DNA from: Bacteroidales bacterium | GTDB lineage: Bacteria; Bacteroidota; Bacteroidia; Bacteroidales; UBA10428 | Assembly (NCBI GenBank): GCA_016926205.1 | Contig: JAFGPB010000075.1 | Span: 1-44,659 of the forward strand | Reading direction: 5' to 3' | Length of the DNA stretch: 44,659 nucleotides | Part shown: positions 16,728-27,300 of the stretch, in pieces | Layout: each line of letters opens with the position of its first letter | Numbering within the stretch: the stretch's first letter is position 1 | The notes under the pieces: generated by a model | Database searches by the model: none | Told to the model about the DNA's origin: nothing | What the model saw: the letters and a program-made list of their open reading frames with translations, nothing else | Translations under genes and position numbers: made by a program

Positions 16728-19700
16728 ATGCGGACGCCTAAAATCTTATTTTTGAGTAATAACCAACCTGATAAAAGATTGAGAAGGTTAATCGTCATTA
16801 TTGCAGGTACAATTCTTCTTTATTATTGTGGGTTCCCACAGGATGCTTCCATTTCGGGTATTGTAAACCACTATCTTGCAGTTGATTCCGTACTGTCCGA
16901 CCGTGCAAGGATCATTGAAACTGCTGATCTTTCCTATTTTGAACCCGGAGATAAGATACTCGTTATACAAATGACAGGGGGAGAATTGAACGATGCAGAT
17001 GACACCGGTTGGGAGAATTTTCTGACAAAGAATGTAAGGGCACATAAGACATTTAACAATACCGGCAAATTTGAAGTATTGCAATTGGATGAAATTGTTG
17101 AAAGTGAAGGTGATAAATATATTGTTTTCACCGATGACATTTCCAATACCTATGATCAGGGAGAAAAGATACAGCTGGTCAGGTTTGTTGAAGGAGAGAC
17201 CGTTACGGTGTCCGGCACGGTAACTGCAAAGGACTGGAACGGTGCTACAGGTGGTGTGGTAGCCCTTATTGGAATGGATTCCATCAATCTGAACGCCGAC
17301 ATTGATGTAAGTCATCAGGGATTCAGAGGAGGAGTTGTCCCTTCGGAGAATTATACAGGAGGATGCAGGCAGGATTTGACCGGAACCATTGTTGATACGT
17401 TGCATTTCCTGCCCTCAGAATTAAACCGTTCAGGCAATAAGGGCGAAGGGATCATAACGGTGAACTGGCCTTATACCAAAGGTTCGGGCTTTGCGCTGAA
17501 CGGAGGAGGAGCGGGCAACGGACTTTTTTCCGGAGGCGGTGGGGGCAGTAATCCTTATATCGGAGGTGACGGTGGGCAACAATCATCAGTATGCGGTGAA
17601 ATTCTCATACGTGCGTGGGGAGGATTTGGATGTTACCTGCTTTATACACCCACAAGACGCCAGATCATTATGGGCGGGGGAGGAGGTTCGGGTGTTAAAT
17701 CTGCATCCGCAACAGCCTCAAAAGGCGGTGACGGAGGCGGGATTGTTATTTTGATTACCAGTACTCTCAAAGGCAACGGAAATTCCATACTGGCCAATGG
17801 TGAAGACGCCGGTCCGGCTACCGGGAGCGGTGGTGGAGGAGGAGCCGGAGGAACCATACTGATCGATGCCACAAATTACGGAGATAATATCAGCATTTAT
17901 GCACAAGGCGGTAAAGGAGGAAATACAGAAGACAATTGCACCGGATCAGGCGGAGGTGGAAGCGGCGGAGTATTTTGGTATTCAGGAATTTCAATACCAT
18001 CAATTGCAGTAAACCTGAATGAAGGTCAGCAGGGCCATGTTACTTCAGGCTGTATCCTTCATACTGGAAGCGGCGGATCAGAGGGTCTGCAGCTCAACAA
18101 CCTTCTGATGCCCCTGACAGGATTCCTGTTCAATACTATCAGGGGCAGGGATACCCTGTGTGCAGGACAGGTTCCTGAGATGCTGACCGGAACCCAGCCA
18201 AAGGGAGGAGACGGTTTTTACAGTTACCTGTGGGAACAAAGTACTGATCAGACCACCTGGATCAGTGCAATCGGAATACCGGAACTTACAAGCTTTCAAC
18301 CTGAAGCGCTTTATCAGACAACATATTTCAGAAGGATTGTTAATTCTGTTGATATTGCAGACACAAGCCGGATGGTTGAAATATTTGTTTATCCGGCTAT
18401 TTCAAACAACATCATATCGGGGACCGACACCATATGCTACGAGGATCATGCAGATCAGCTTACGGGTTTACTGCCTCTGGGAGGCAACGGTGAATTCGAA
18501 TATCAGTGGCAGATCAGTGAGAATCTTTCAGACTGGAGCAATACCGGGAATCTCCTGTATGTGAACGACCCTCATGATCCAGGTGTGCTTACCTCAAGCA
18601 GTTATTACAGGAGACTGGTAAATTCAACGGAATACTGCCAAGATACAAGTGTTTATGTCACGATAACCGTGCTGCCTGAAATTACGAACAACCTGTTCAT
18701 GACCGGGGACACTGTAATCTGCGAAAATTTGGGGCCCGGACTTCTGAATACATCCGCTCCCGGGGGCGGGGACGGAAGCTATACCTATTCATGGCAGATC
18801 CGTCCTCAAGCAGAATCATGGCAGGATATCCCGTCAAGCAATGTATTGCAGTATGATCCGGGACAGCTCAGTCAAACAACATCATACCGGAGAATTGTTT
18901 ATTCGGGTAACGACAATGCATGTATTGACACTTCATCTTCTGTAAAAACAATCAATGTACTGCCGGCGATCACAAACAACATACTTCAAACAGATTCGAG
19001 CCGGTATTGTGCAGGGGATATTCCAATGGCAATCGATGGCGAACAACCGGGGGGTGGTTCGCAAAGTTATTATTATGAATGGCAACAACGTATTTCCGGA
19101 ACATGGCAGGACATTACCGGAGCGACCAGTGAGGATTATACACCGGATCAAATTGTTGAGTCCGATACCGAATTCAGACGGATCGTGATATCAGGGATCT
19201 ACAATGCATGTATTGATACTTCTGATGCAATGGGACTAACGGTTATTCCATACATCATCAATGAACTTGGACTTGAAGATCAGGTCATTTGTCAGTTCAC
19301 CGCGCCTGAACCGATGGTTGCCTCTCCTGCAAGCGGGGGATTGAATGACTTCACATATGAATGGATCCAGCAGTTACAGGGGTCTGCAGAATGGAGTACT
19401 GCATCAGGTATAGCAAACATGGCTTCCTATACAACCGGTCAGCTTGAAAATTCCATGTTGTTTGCACGAAAAGTCTATTCCGATATTTGTACCCACACCA
19501 GTGATACAGTTGAAATTACGGTATATCCGGTAATAAAGAACAACAGCATTTTGGGGGCTTCAGTGCAATATACCTGTTTCAATACGGAAAAAATCCTTTC
19601 CGGGACACAGCCAATTGACGGCAAACCCGGTGATTATGCCTACCTGTGGGAGGAAAGCAGTAACGGCATTGACTGGGTGACTGCATCAGAAAGTCCGGGC

Positions 19701-20873
19701 AACCAAATGAATTACCAGACAGGATCCTTGACAGACATTATCTATTTCAGAAGAATCGTGTTTTCTTCAAATTCGGGACAGGAATGTATCGATACAAGTG
19801 ATGTGGCTGAAATCAGGATCAATCCGCTTCCATCCGGAGATGTGATCACTTCAGGCGACAGCCTTTGTGCTGGTGAAACTCTTTATGCCAGGTTTACCGT
19901 TTCAGGGTTAAACGGACCGTTTGATGTTGAAATCGGCAGCGGTTCCCTGATACAGTCAAAAGATAATGTTTCTTCCTCTCCGGATTCGATTGCATTCACC
20001 TTGACCGAAGACAGTCAGCTGACCATGCTTTCCATTGTGGACGACAGCCTTTGTTCGGCCGACCTGTCGGAAAATACAGGCCTGATAGAGGCTGCCGTGT
20101 TTGAGGTTCCTGTAGCCAATGCTGGAGCTGACAGCGAAGTTTGCGGTAATGAATTTACACTTGCAGCTTCAAAAAGTATTACAGGATCAGAAGGTTTTTG
20201 GACTTCAACAAATGCGGATTTCGATGATCCTGAAGATCCTGCGGCAACTGTAATCATGAGCGATTACGGAACGCATGTATTTACCTGGACTGAAACCAAC
20301 TGGCAATGCACAGATGAGGATCAGGTTGAGGTTGTTTTTTATGAACAGCCTCAGGAAGCTGAAGCGGGTCCTGATCAGGTGCTTGATTTTACTTACTCCA
20401 CAACACTTGAAGCAATGCCTCCGGATTTAGGTACGGGATCCTGGCAGGTTGTTTCGGGAAATGCTGTTTTCAGTGATCCGGAAGTTCCGGATGGTGTGAT
20501 AACAAATCTGGAGGATAGTAATTTACTGAGATGGACCGTAATAAATGGTGCATGTGATGCAGTGAGTGACAGTGTCGGTATTGTTGTAATGCCGCTTGTC
20601 ATCAGCAAGGGATTTACACCGAACGGAGACTTGAAGAACGACTTTTTTGAAATTGGTGCTGTAAATGCAGAATGGATCAGGGTGAAAATATTCAATAGTG
20701 TTGGTGTACTGGTGTTTGAGTCGGATGACTATATGCAGTCTGATCTCTGGGATGGAAGAAACCTGAACAGGGTTGAGCTGCCTGAAGGCACATATTTTTA
20801 TATAGCTGAAGTAAAAGTTCCGGGAAGGGAAAAGGAAGTAATCTTTAAATCATTTATTGAAATTCTCAGATAA
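16728..20873 (+). CDS. type IX-secreted repeat adhesin with type B sorting domain
   Basis: Very large exported protein (1381 aa). It has a signal segment (about 20-38), an N-terminal domain, a strongly glycine-rich part with several GGGGG runs (about 258-418), then six repeats of about 95 residues starting near 459, 555, 649, 745, 839 and 932. Each repeat has a Cys near its start, a Y.Y.W core, a second Trp about 10-16 residues later, and an FRRIV/YRRIV strand before DTS. Two Ig-like modules follow (about 1130-1290). The last 90 residues (VISKGFTPNGDLKNDFFEI onward, with LWDGRN and LPEGTYFY) are the type B type IX sorting domain seen in gliding-associated proteins. SprF-type type B substrates usually have a porP/sprF gene next to them, as here. 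Likely a surface adhesin or sheath protein. Confidence 0.9.
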   Translation: MRTPKILFLSNNQPDKRLRRLIVIIAGTILLYYCGFPQDASISGIVNHYLAVDSVLSDRARIIETADLSYFEPGDKILVIQMTGGELNDADDTGWENFLTKNVRAHKTFNNTGKFEVLQLDEIVESEGDKYIVFTDDISNTYDQGEKIQLVRFVEGETVTVSGTVTAKDWNGATGGVVALIGMDSINLNADIDVSHQGFRGGVVPSENYTGGCRQDLTGTIVDTLHFLPSELNRSGNKGEGIITVNWPYTKGSGFALNGGGAGNGLFSGGGGGSNPYIGGDGGQQSSVCGEILIRAWGGFGCYLLYTPTRRQIIMGGGGGSGVKSASATASKGGDGGGIVILITSTLKGNGNSILANGEDAGPATGSGGGGGAGGTILIDATNYGDNISIYAQGGKGGNTEDNCTGSGGGGSGGVFWYSGISIPSIAVNLNEGQQGHVTSGCILHTGSGGSEGLQLNNLLMPLTGFLFNTIRGRDTLCAGQVPEMLTGTQPKGGDGFYSYLWEQSTDQTTWISAIGIPELTSFQPEALYQTTYFRRIVNSVDIADTSRMVEIFVYPAISNNIISGTDTICYEDHADQLTGLLPLGGNGEFEYQWQISENLSDWSNTGNLLYVNDPHDPGVLTSSSYYRRLVNSTEYCQDTSVYVTITVLPEITNNLFMTGDTVICENLGPGLLNTSAPGGGDGSYTYSWQIRPQAESWQDIPSSNVLQYDPGQLSQTTSYRRIVYSGNDNACIDTSSSVKTINVLPAITNNILQTDSSRYCAGDIPMAIDGEQPGGGSQSYYYEWQQRISGTWQDITGATSEDYTPDQIVESDTEFRRIVISGIYNACIDTSDAMGLTVIPYIINELGLEDQVICQFTAPEPMVASPASGGLNDFTYEWIQQLQGSAEWSTASGIANMASYTTGQLENSMLFARKVYSDICTHTSDTVEITVYPVIKNNSILGASVQYTCFNTEKILSGTQPIDGKPGDYAYLWEESSNGIDWVTASESPGNQMNYQTGSLTDIIYFRRIVFSSNSGQECIDTSDVAEIRINPLPSGDVITSGDSLCAGETLYARFTVSGLNGPFDVEIGSGSLIQSKDNVSSSPDSIAFTLTEDSQLTMLSIVDDSLCSADLSENTGLIEAAVFEVPVANAGADSEVCGNEFTLAASKSITGSEGFWTSTNADFDDPEDPAATVIMSDYGTHVFTWTETNWQCTDEDQVEVVFYEQPQEAEAGPDQVLDFTYSTTLEAMPPDLGTGSWQVVSGNAVFSDPEVPDGVITNLEDSNLLRWTVINGACDAVSDSVGIVVMPLVISKGFTPNGDLKNDFFEIGAVNAEWIRVKIFNSVGVLVFESDDYMQSDLWDGRNLNRVELPEGTYFYIAEVKVPGREKEVIFKSFIEILR

Positions 20874-21782
20874 GTGCGCTCTGTAACCTTCATAATATTT
20901 GTTGTATTCATGGTATGCTCCGTGGGAGCGCAGGAAAAAGCCATACTTTACAGCCATCACGGTTTTAACGGTCTGGCCATGAATCCTGCATACAGCGGTA
21001 GCCATGAAATGCTCAGCATCGGTCTGTCACATCGCAGCCAGTGGATCGGATTTGAAGGAGCTCCAGCCTATAATATCGTCAACCTTCATACTCCATTGAG
21101 AAATACACAGATGGGTCTTGGCATTCTTGTTATGAACGAAAGCATTGGTCTTCGCAAGAACACAGGTTTCTATCTGAATTATGCTCACAGGCTGAATCTC
21201 GGGCCCGGTAAGCTTGCACTCGGACTGAAAGCAGGAGTATCTGCAGGATCTTATGAGAAGATTGATCTGGGGAATGATGACTATATTTTCAATGAAAACA
21301 CAGATAATTTTATGCTCCCGAATTTTGGGTTCGGTTTGTATTACTATACAACCGGCTTTTACGCAGGTCTTTCGGTACCACTGATTCTGGGTTATGAAAC
21401 GAATGCTGCCGGTGAAGTAGTTCCTTACCACGATTTCAGCAAATATGCCTATTATTTTACTACGGGTGTGAAAGCGAGGCTATCCGATAACTGGAAGATA
21501 CATCCATCAGCATTGCTTGAGTATGATCAAGGTTCCGGACTAATTGCCGATGGCGGAATAAGCTTTATGTATAAAGATGTGCTGCGTGCGGGTGCTTCCT
21601 ACAGAAATAAAGGGGCGATTGTCATGATCATGGATTACAGAATAACATATCAGTTGAAAGTTGGTTTTGCTTATGACTACGGATTCAAAGGCATTAATGA
21701 ATACAACAGAAGCTCTGTTGAGGTTGCCATTGAGTATAATTTCGGATATCGCATCAGGGCTTCAAATCCGACAATTTTCTGA
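20874..21782 (+). CDS. PorP/SprF family type IX outer-membrane protein
   Basis: Outer-membrane beta-barrel of the PorP/SprF family, thought to pair with type B substrates and fix them at the cell surface. The 302-aa protein has a signal peptide ending SVGAQ, then the family opening HHGFNGLAMNPAYSGSHEM, LSHRSQWIGFEGAP, and alternating amphipathic strands ending in a C-terminal aromatic residue. The start is GTG at 20874, immediately after the adhesin stop codon (0-base gap), which implies translational coupling. The tight linkage strongly suggests that this barrel serves the 1381-aa adhesin. Family is clear; partner specificity is inferred from position. Confidence 0.92.
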   Translation: MRSVTFIIFVVFMVCSVGAQEKAILYSHHGFNGLAMNPAYSGSHEMLSIGLSHRSQWIGFEGAPAYNIVNLHTPLRNTQMGLGILVMNESIGLRKNTGFYLNYAHRLNLGPGKLALGLKAGVSAGSYEKIDLGNDDYIFNENTDNFMLPNFGFGLYYYTTGFYAGLSVPLILGYETNAAGEVVPYHDFSKYAYYFTTGVKARLSDNWKIHPSALLEYDQGSGLIADGGISFMYKDVLRAGASYRNKGAIVMIMDYRITYQLKVGFAYDYGFKGINEYNRSSVEVAIEYNFGYRIRASNPTIF

Positions 21783-21788
21783 CAGAAA

Positions 21789-23219
21789 ATGATGCTTCAG
21801 AAAAGAATATACATCCTTGTTATGACGGCATTTGTCTGCAGCAGTGGCCTGTTCGCCCAGCACTTCTATGAGGCAGTTACACTTTCTGTCAATACCCCTG
21901 CCAAAGAACTTGCTCCTGCATTTTATGGGAAAGGATTGGTCTTCTGCTCAGACAGAAAAAACGAGTGGTTTATCAGCTATACGGACATGCAGAATAATCC
22001 ACTGACAAATCTTTACTTTACCGAACAAAAGAAGTCGGGAGGATTTGATAATCCTCAACTCTTCTCCGGTGAAATCACAACACGCTTGTTTGAAGGTCCC
22101 GCTGTTTTTACCGGAGATGGCAAAAGAATGTATTTCACCCGGAGCATTGATCCGTCACCGGGACTGCTCAAACATGCCCGTGAAGATACCACTTTCGGTA
22201 TTTTTACAGCGGAATTTCTGGACGGGCAATGGAAAAATATTGAACCGTTTCCTTACAACAGCAGGGATTACAATGTAGGTTATCCCTGTCTCTCGCCCGA
22301 CGGAACGCAAATGTTTTTCTGTAGCAATGATCCTTCGGGTATGGGCGGATATGACCTTTATGTAACCCGCATGAAACAGGGGACCTGGAGCAGACCAGAG
22401 AATCTCGGCAATAGTGTCAATACACCGGAAAATGAAGTTTTCCCTTTTCTCCATGAAAATGGCAGGTTGTTTTTTGCTTCCAGAGGATACAAGCAAAGGG
22501 GTGACCTGGAAATATATTATTCTGAATATCTTGACGATCAATGGGGCATTCCTGTGGTATTGCCCGGTCCCATTAACTCTGATTCTGATGACTACGGACT
22601 GATCATGAATACAGCAATGGATACGGGTTATTTTGTTTCTCACCGGGCAGGTTCTCCGGATATTTTCCAGTTTCATTCGACCATTCCCACATTCTCAGCA
22701 TGCCCGCCACAGGAAGAAAACAATTACTGCTATATATTTTATGAGTCAAATAATGCAGAACTTGATACAACAGCATTTGCCTATGAATGGGACATGGGAG
22801 ACGGGACAAAAGTCAGGTCACTCAAGGTTGAGCATTGCTTTTCGTCGACAGGCACCTATGATGTGGAACTGAATGTGATCGACAAACTTACCAATGAAGT
22901 GTATTTCAGTCAGGCCAGTTACAGACTGGTTGTCGAGAACATCGAACAACCCTTTCTGACAGCTCCGGATACTGCATTTGTCGGTGAACCGGTCAATTTC
23001 AGCGGACGGGAAAGCTTTTTCAAGGATTTTGAGATCGGAGCATATTACTGGGATTTTGGTGATGGAGACAGAGCTGCGAGTATTGATGTTCAACACGTTT
23101 ATACCAGGCCGGGAGTTTATGAGGTACAGCTGGGACTTACCAGTCCGGTTGAAAATATCGATACACCGGTTGAAAGGAAGTGTGTAACCAGAAAGATCTT
23201 CGTCCTTGAAGAGGAATAG
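21789..23219 (+). CDS. exported PD40 propeller protein with two PKD domains
   Basis: Secreted or periplasmic protein (476 aa) with signal peptide to about residue 23 (ending GLFAQ). A WD40-like PD40 propeller follows (about 35-300, with GYPCLSPDGTQMFFCSNDP and RPENLGNSVNTPENEVFPF), then two PKD domains, with WDMGDG near 332 and WDFGDG near 420. Its propeller resembles that of the PorE-like protein at 35459-37474, but it has no TPR part and no peptidoglycan-binding OmpA domain. It starts 6 bases after the SprF gene, so it belongs to the adhesin unit. It may help to assemble or retain the adhesin; no activity is evident. Confidence 0.82.
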   Translation: MMLQKRIYILVMTAFVCSSGLFAQHFYEAVTLSVNTPAKELAPAFYGKGLVFCSDRKNEWFISYTDMQNNPLTNLYFTEQKKSGGFDNPQLFSGEITTRLFEGPAVFTGDGKRMYFTRSIDPSPGLLKHAREDTTFGIFTAEFLDGQWKNIEPFPYNSRDYNVGYPCLSPDGTQMFFCSNDPSGMGGYDLYVTRMKQGTWSRPENLGNSVNTPENEVFPFLHENGRLFFASRGYKQRGDLEIYYSEYLDDQWGIPVVLPGPINSDSDDYGLIMNTAMDTGYFVSHRAGSPDIFQFHSTIPTFSACPPQEENNYCYIFYESNNAELDTTAFAYEWDMGDGTKVRSLKVEHCFSSTGTYDVELNVIDKLTNEVYFSQASYRLVVENIEQPFLTAPDTAFVGEPVNFSGRESFFKDFEIGAYYWDFGDGDRAASIDVQHVYTRPGVYEVQLGLTSPVENIDTPVERKCVTRKIFVLEEE

Positions 23220-23361
23220 CCCGTTATGAGTAGTACCGGAAAGTTTTCCTGCTGATTGCAGGTCTTACAGAAAAGGTTCATCAGAGAAAAATACCAGGTA
23301 ATGTATCTTAAACAGCGTTTTAACGTATAGCTATTATATACATATAAAACTAATCCGGCAG

Positions 23362-24327
23362 ATGAGATTGAACTTGTTAATATTACTGTTTGTGGCGACG
23401 GCTGTGGGAATTAAGGCACAACCTGTTCCGGCGGGTGATGAGAATATTCCATATCTCATGACCTTTGGTGGAGATTCCGAAACATCATGGGGTGATGATG
23501 ATTTCTCCCAGACCTTTTTTTTCCTGATCCCGAAAGGATTTTCCGAACCTGTTTACATAAGGGTTTATGATCCCGACATCGGCGGGGAAATTGATGAGCT
23601 CAACGGGATATTTGATACAAGAATGACTTTTTCCGTCTACGGCGGAAGAGAATGCTATACACATCCCGATGCAAAAGAAACTTCTCCCACGGGCAATTAT
23701 AAAAGCGGGAACCTTCTGGCTTCCAAATCATTCGGCAATCAGTCCGCTTACGACAAAAACTGGTACACTTTCGGACCTTTTAATCCGACAGAAGGTGAGT
23801 TTGTGGAGCAGTGGGACGGGTATGTTCTGAAAGTTATCGCGGATGGTATTTCCGGAGATGACGGCAACCTCTACAGGTATTTTCTATCGACTATGCCGGA
23901 AGAAAACAGACCCATTGAAGGTGGCAATGCGTTTGCTTATGAGTATTCCTTCAGAATGTACGATGATCCGGATGAAGTATCTCATATTTATCCATATATT
24001 GATGACCGTACCATATCTGTCAGATTGTCAAATTTTGACTGGGACAATGACGGGTTTATCAGGACTGTTTCCGTGGCCCGTAAAAGTCAGCTCAGCAAAG
24101 CTTCAGGAGAAGACCATTGGTTTGATGACGAATTCGCTATTTTTGAGGAAGAGAAAAACACTTCACTGGACATTCAGTTTATCAAGAAGAAATCTCCTGT
24201 TATCAGAAACAACAATGTTGTTGTCAACGTGAGGAATCAATATAATGAAGTGATACAATTCTTTGTGATCCCTATCGGAGGCGTACCCAAGTACAAATAT
24301 GACATCACAGTGGAGAAAGCCAGATAA
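23362..24327 (+). CDS. unrecognised exported protein
   Basis: I do not recognise a family. The 321-aa protein has a clear signal peptide (about 1-19, MRLNLLILLFVATAVGIKAQ) and an acidic, aromatic-rich mature part with predicted beta strands. Notable segments are LIPKGFSEPVYIRVYDPD early, YTFGPFNPTEGEFV in the middle, and FDWDNDGFIRTV near residue 226, whose D-x-D-N-D-G layout resembles a calcium-binding loop. It lies 142 bases after the propeller-PKD gene and 15 before the SpoIIE-type phosphatase gene, with which it is probably co-transcribed. A ligand-binding or sensory partner for that membrane phosphatase is a reasonable but untested idea. Confidence 0.75.
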   Translation: MRLNLLILLFVATAVGIKAQPVPAGDENIPYLMTFGGDSETSWGDDDFSQTFFFLIPKGFSEPVYIRVYDPDIGGEIDELNGIFDTRMTFSVYGGRECYTHPDAKETSPTGNYKSGNLLASKSFGNQSAYDKNWYTFGPFNPTEGEFVEQWDGYVLKVIADGISGDDGNLYRYFLSTMPEENRPIEGGNAFAYEYSFRMYDDPDEVSHIYPYIDDRTISVRLSNFDWDNDGFIRTVSVARKSQLSKASGEDHWFDDEFAIFEEEKNTSLDIQFIKKKSPVIRNNNVVVNVRNQYNEVIQFFVIPIGGVPKYKYDITVEKAR

Positions 24328-24342
24328 TCTGACCACAGGATC

Positions 24343-27300
24343 ATGAACAAACCAGTCAAATACCTGATCAGTGCCTTTATTGTGTCATTGTTTTACTTTC
24401 ATGCATTTTGCCAGGAATACAGGATCAGGCATTTTGGAGTACAGGATGATGGCCTTCCCAATGCATTTATCTATACTGTGAATCAGGATGCAAATGGATT
24501 TATCTGGGCCGGTACAGGGAGAGGTCTGTGCCGTTCTTTCGGTGAACGGTTTGTCACGGATATCATTCAGGACTCAGTCGCAAGGACGGTAATAGTCACC
24601 AGTTATAAGGACATCAGGGGCAACCTCTGGTTTGGAACTCAGAGCGGAGACATCATCAGTTATGACGGGAAGCAGTCAAGAATTTACAATACCGGCGAGG
24701 ATATTATAAGCTCAGTTACCGGATTTGCCGAAATAGAAGGCGTACGGTTGATTGTTACCACACAAAGCAACGGCGTTCATGTTCTCGACATCACTACCGG
24801 TGATATTTCCGTGATGACGGGGATCGAAAAGGATCTTTATACTTCCCTTTTTTTGTCAGGAGGTACATTGCTGCTGGGGAGGCAGGAAGGACTTGCAGTA
24901 TATGCACTGGATAACCGGGGAGAACAGGCGAGCTTGCTGTTTGAGGTAAATGAACTGGAATACTCAAAAATTCAGGATATTCAGATTACACGCGACCAGC
25001 AGGCTTACTGGATTGCAACAGAAGACCAGGGAATATTTCAGCTGTCCTTCACTGGAAGCCAGTATGTTTTAACAGCAGTCGGAGATGAACTGAACCTGGG
25101 AAACAAAAACATACAGTCAGTTTATGAAGATACGGAAGGGTATTTGTGGTTAAGCAGCATGCGCAACGGAGTTTACAGATTGCATCTGTCTGAAGATCAG
25201 AATAAAAATCCGGTTGAACTGTATCAGTTCAATACGGATAATGGATTGATCAGCAATTCGATCAAAGAGGTATTTCAGGATCTCGAAGGCAACATCTGGA
25301 TTGCCACATATGGAGAAGGTCTGAATTTACTTATACCACAGGCCTTTACCATTGTTAATTTTGAATCGCCAGGCTTTGATAATAATATACAATCGGTATA
25401 TGTGGCAGATGACAACAACATTTATCTGGGGAGTGCGGAAGGATTATTCAGAATACCTGCAGCAATGGACGCACAGATAATGGAAGTTACCGGATTGCCT
25501 GATGATCGGATCACAGCGTTGTGGCAGTACAACCAGGATCTGCTGATCGGCACGGAAAGCAACGGATTGTATGCATTGCATATTCCTTCCCGGGTTGCCA
25601 GGAGGATTCCCTATAATGCAGGATCTCTCGGAAGAGCTATTAACTCCATAACAACGGATTCAGAACATATTTACCTGGGGACACGGGACGGTATTTATGT
25701 GCTGGACAACAATTATACCGAACAGGCTCATTATACGACAGAAGACGGAATTCCCCACAATGATGTGAAATATGTATATATGAGCAGGCAGCAAAGGCTT
25801 CTCTTTGCCACGCGTGCCAAGGGAATCTTTTATCTTTCGGGTGACGGGGAACCGGTGAATCTCTATCCTGCAGCAAATGCCGAGATTGACTTCGTTTCAA
25901 TGGCAGAGGATCAGTACGGAAACCTTTGGACTGTTACGAACGGCTACGGTGTGATCTTTTTTCAGGGTGATTCCGTTCATCAGATCACTGAAAATACCGG
26001 ACTGGAAAGCAATTATTGCTACAGTCTTGTTCTTACGGAAAACAACAATATCTGGGTCGGCCACAGAACAGCTGTAAGCAGGATCAACACGGAAACTTTC
26101 AGGGTCAGCGTTTATGATGTGAATATAGGAATCACCGGCGACTGCAACCAAAACGCAGCCTGCATTGACCGGTCAGGAAAGGCCCTGATCGGTACAACAA
26201 AAGGATTGGTTATGTATGATCCGGTCAGGGAAGAAACCGATAAACAGCCTCCTTACACAAACATCACAAGGCTGCTTATTTCTGATCAGGAATATGATTT
26301 CAATGAGGACATCATTCTACCTTATGGCATTTACAAGCTCAATATTGAATTCATAGGATTGGACTACAGTGATCCGCAATCGGTTACATACCAGTATAAG
26401 CTCGAGGGTTATGATCTGGACTGGTCGGAGGTAACGAGTGAGAATGATGTAAGTTACCCTAGAATTGAAGATGGTTCTTATACTTTTTATCTCAGGTCAT
26501 TCAGCAATGAGGGAATGACGCAGGAGGTGCCGGCTTTCTTCAGGATCCGGGTGAAACTTCCTTTCTGGAAAACCTTTTGGTTTATCGGACTTTCAGTAAT
26601 TGTGCTTTTTCTTTCCGTGTTATTTTATATTAAAGTAAGGGAGAGAAAGCAGAAGCAGTTGCAGGAATACCTCGAAACAGAACTTGCTGCAAGAACTAAG
26701 GAAGTAGTTGATCAGAAGGAGGTTATTGAGATCAAGAACAAGGATATTACAGACAGTATCAATTATGCAAAACGCATTCAGACCAGTATGCTGCCACCTG
26801 TTAAAATATTGCAGCAATACTTTTCGGGATGTTTTGTGTTTTACAGTCCCAGAGACATCGTCAGTGGTGATTTTTACTGGTTCGAAAAGATCAATGAGAA
26901 TAAATTCATCATTGTCTGTGCTGATTCAACCGGTCACGGTGTGCCCGGAGCTTTTATGTCGATGATCGGTTCAACCCTGATCAAAGACATTTGCACTCGC
27001 AAGGTACGCAATTCTCCATCACAGGCACTAAGGGCACTTGACACTGAACTGGGCAAAATGCTCAATCAGAATCTGGATGACGGAACAAAACCCAGTGACG
27101 GTATGGATATCATTGTTTGCGAGATCGATCTAAAAACTTACTATGTCCGGTATGCCTCGGCTATGAGGCCTATGATCATATACAGAAACGGAGAGGAGGT
27201 CTTCATTAAAGGCAGCCGCAGCTCCATTGGAGGTCATTACGACCGTGAGGATAATGAATTCATGGACGAGGGAATACAACTGAGCAAGGGAGATATTATA

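Noticed and set aside
16882-16900. GTCCGACC at the start of the adhesin gene as a further transposase repeat copy
   Set aside because: Only eight core bases match; the flanking bases of the repeat are absent, so chance is sufficient.
17642-17906. Proline-rich minus-strand frames within the adhesin gene
   Set aside because: They are the antisense reading of the glycine codons (GGN becomes NCC) of the Gly-rich block.
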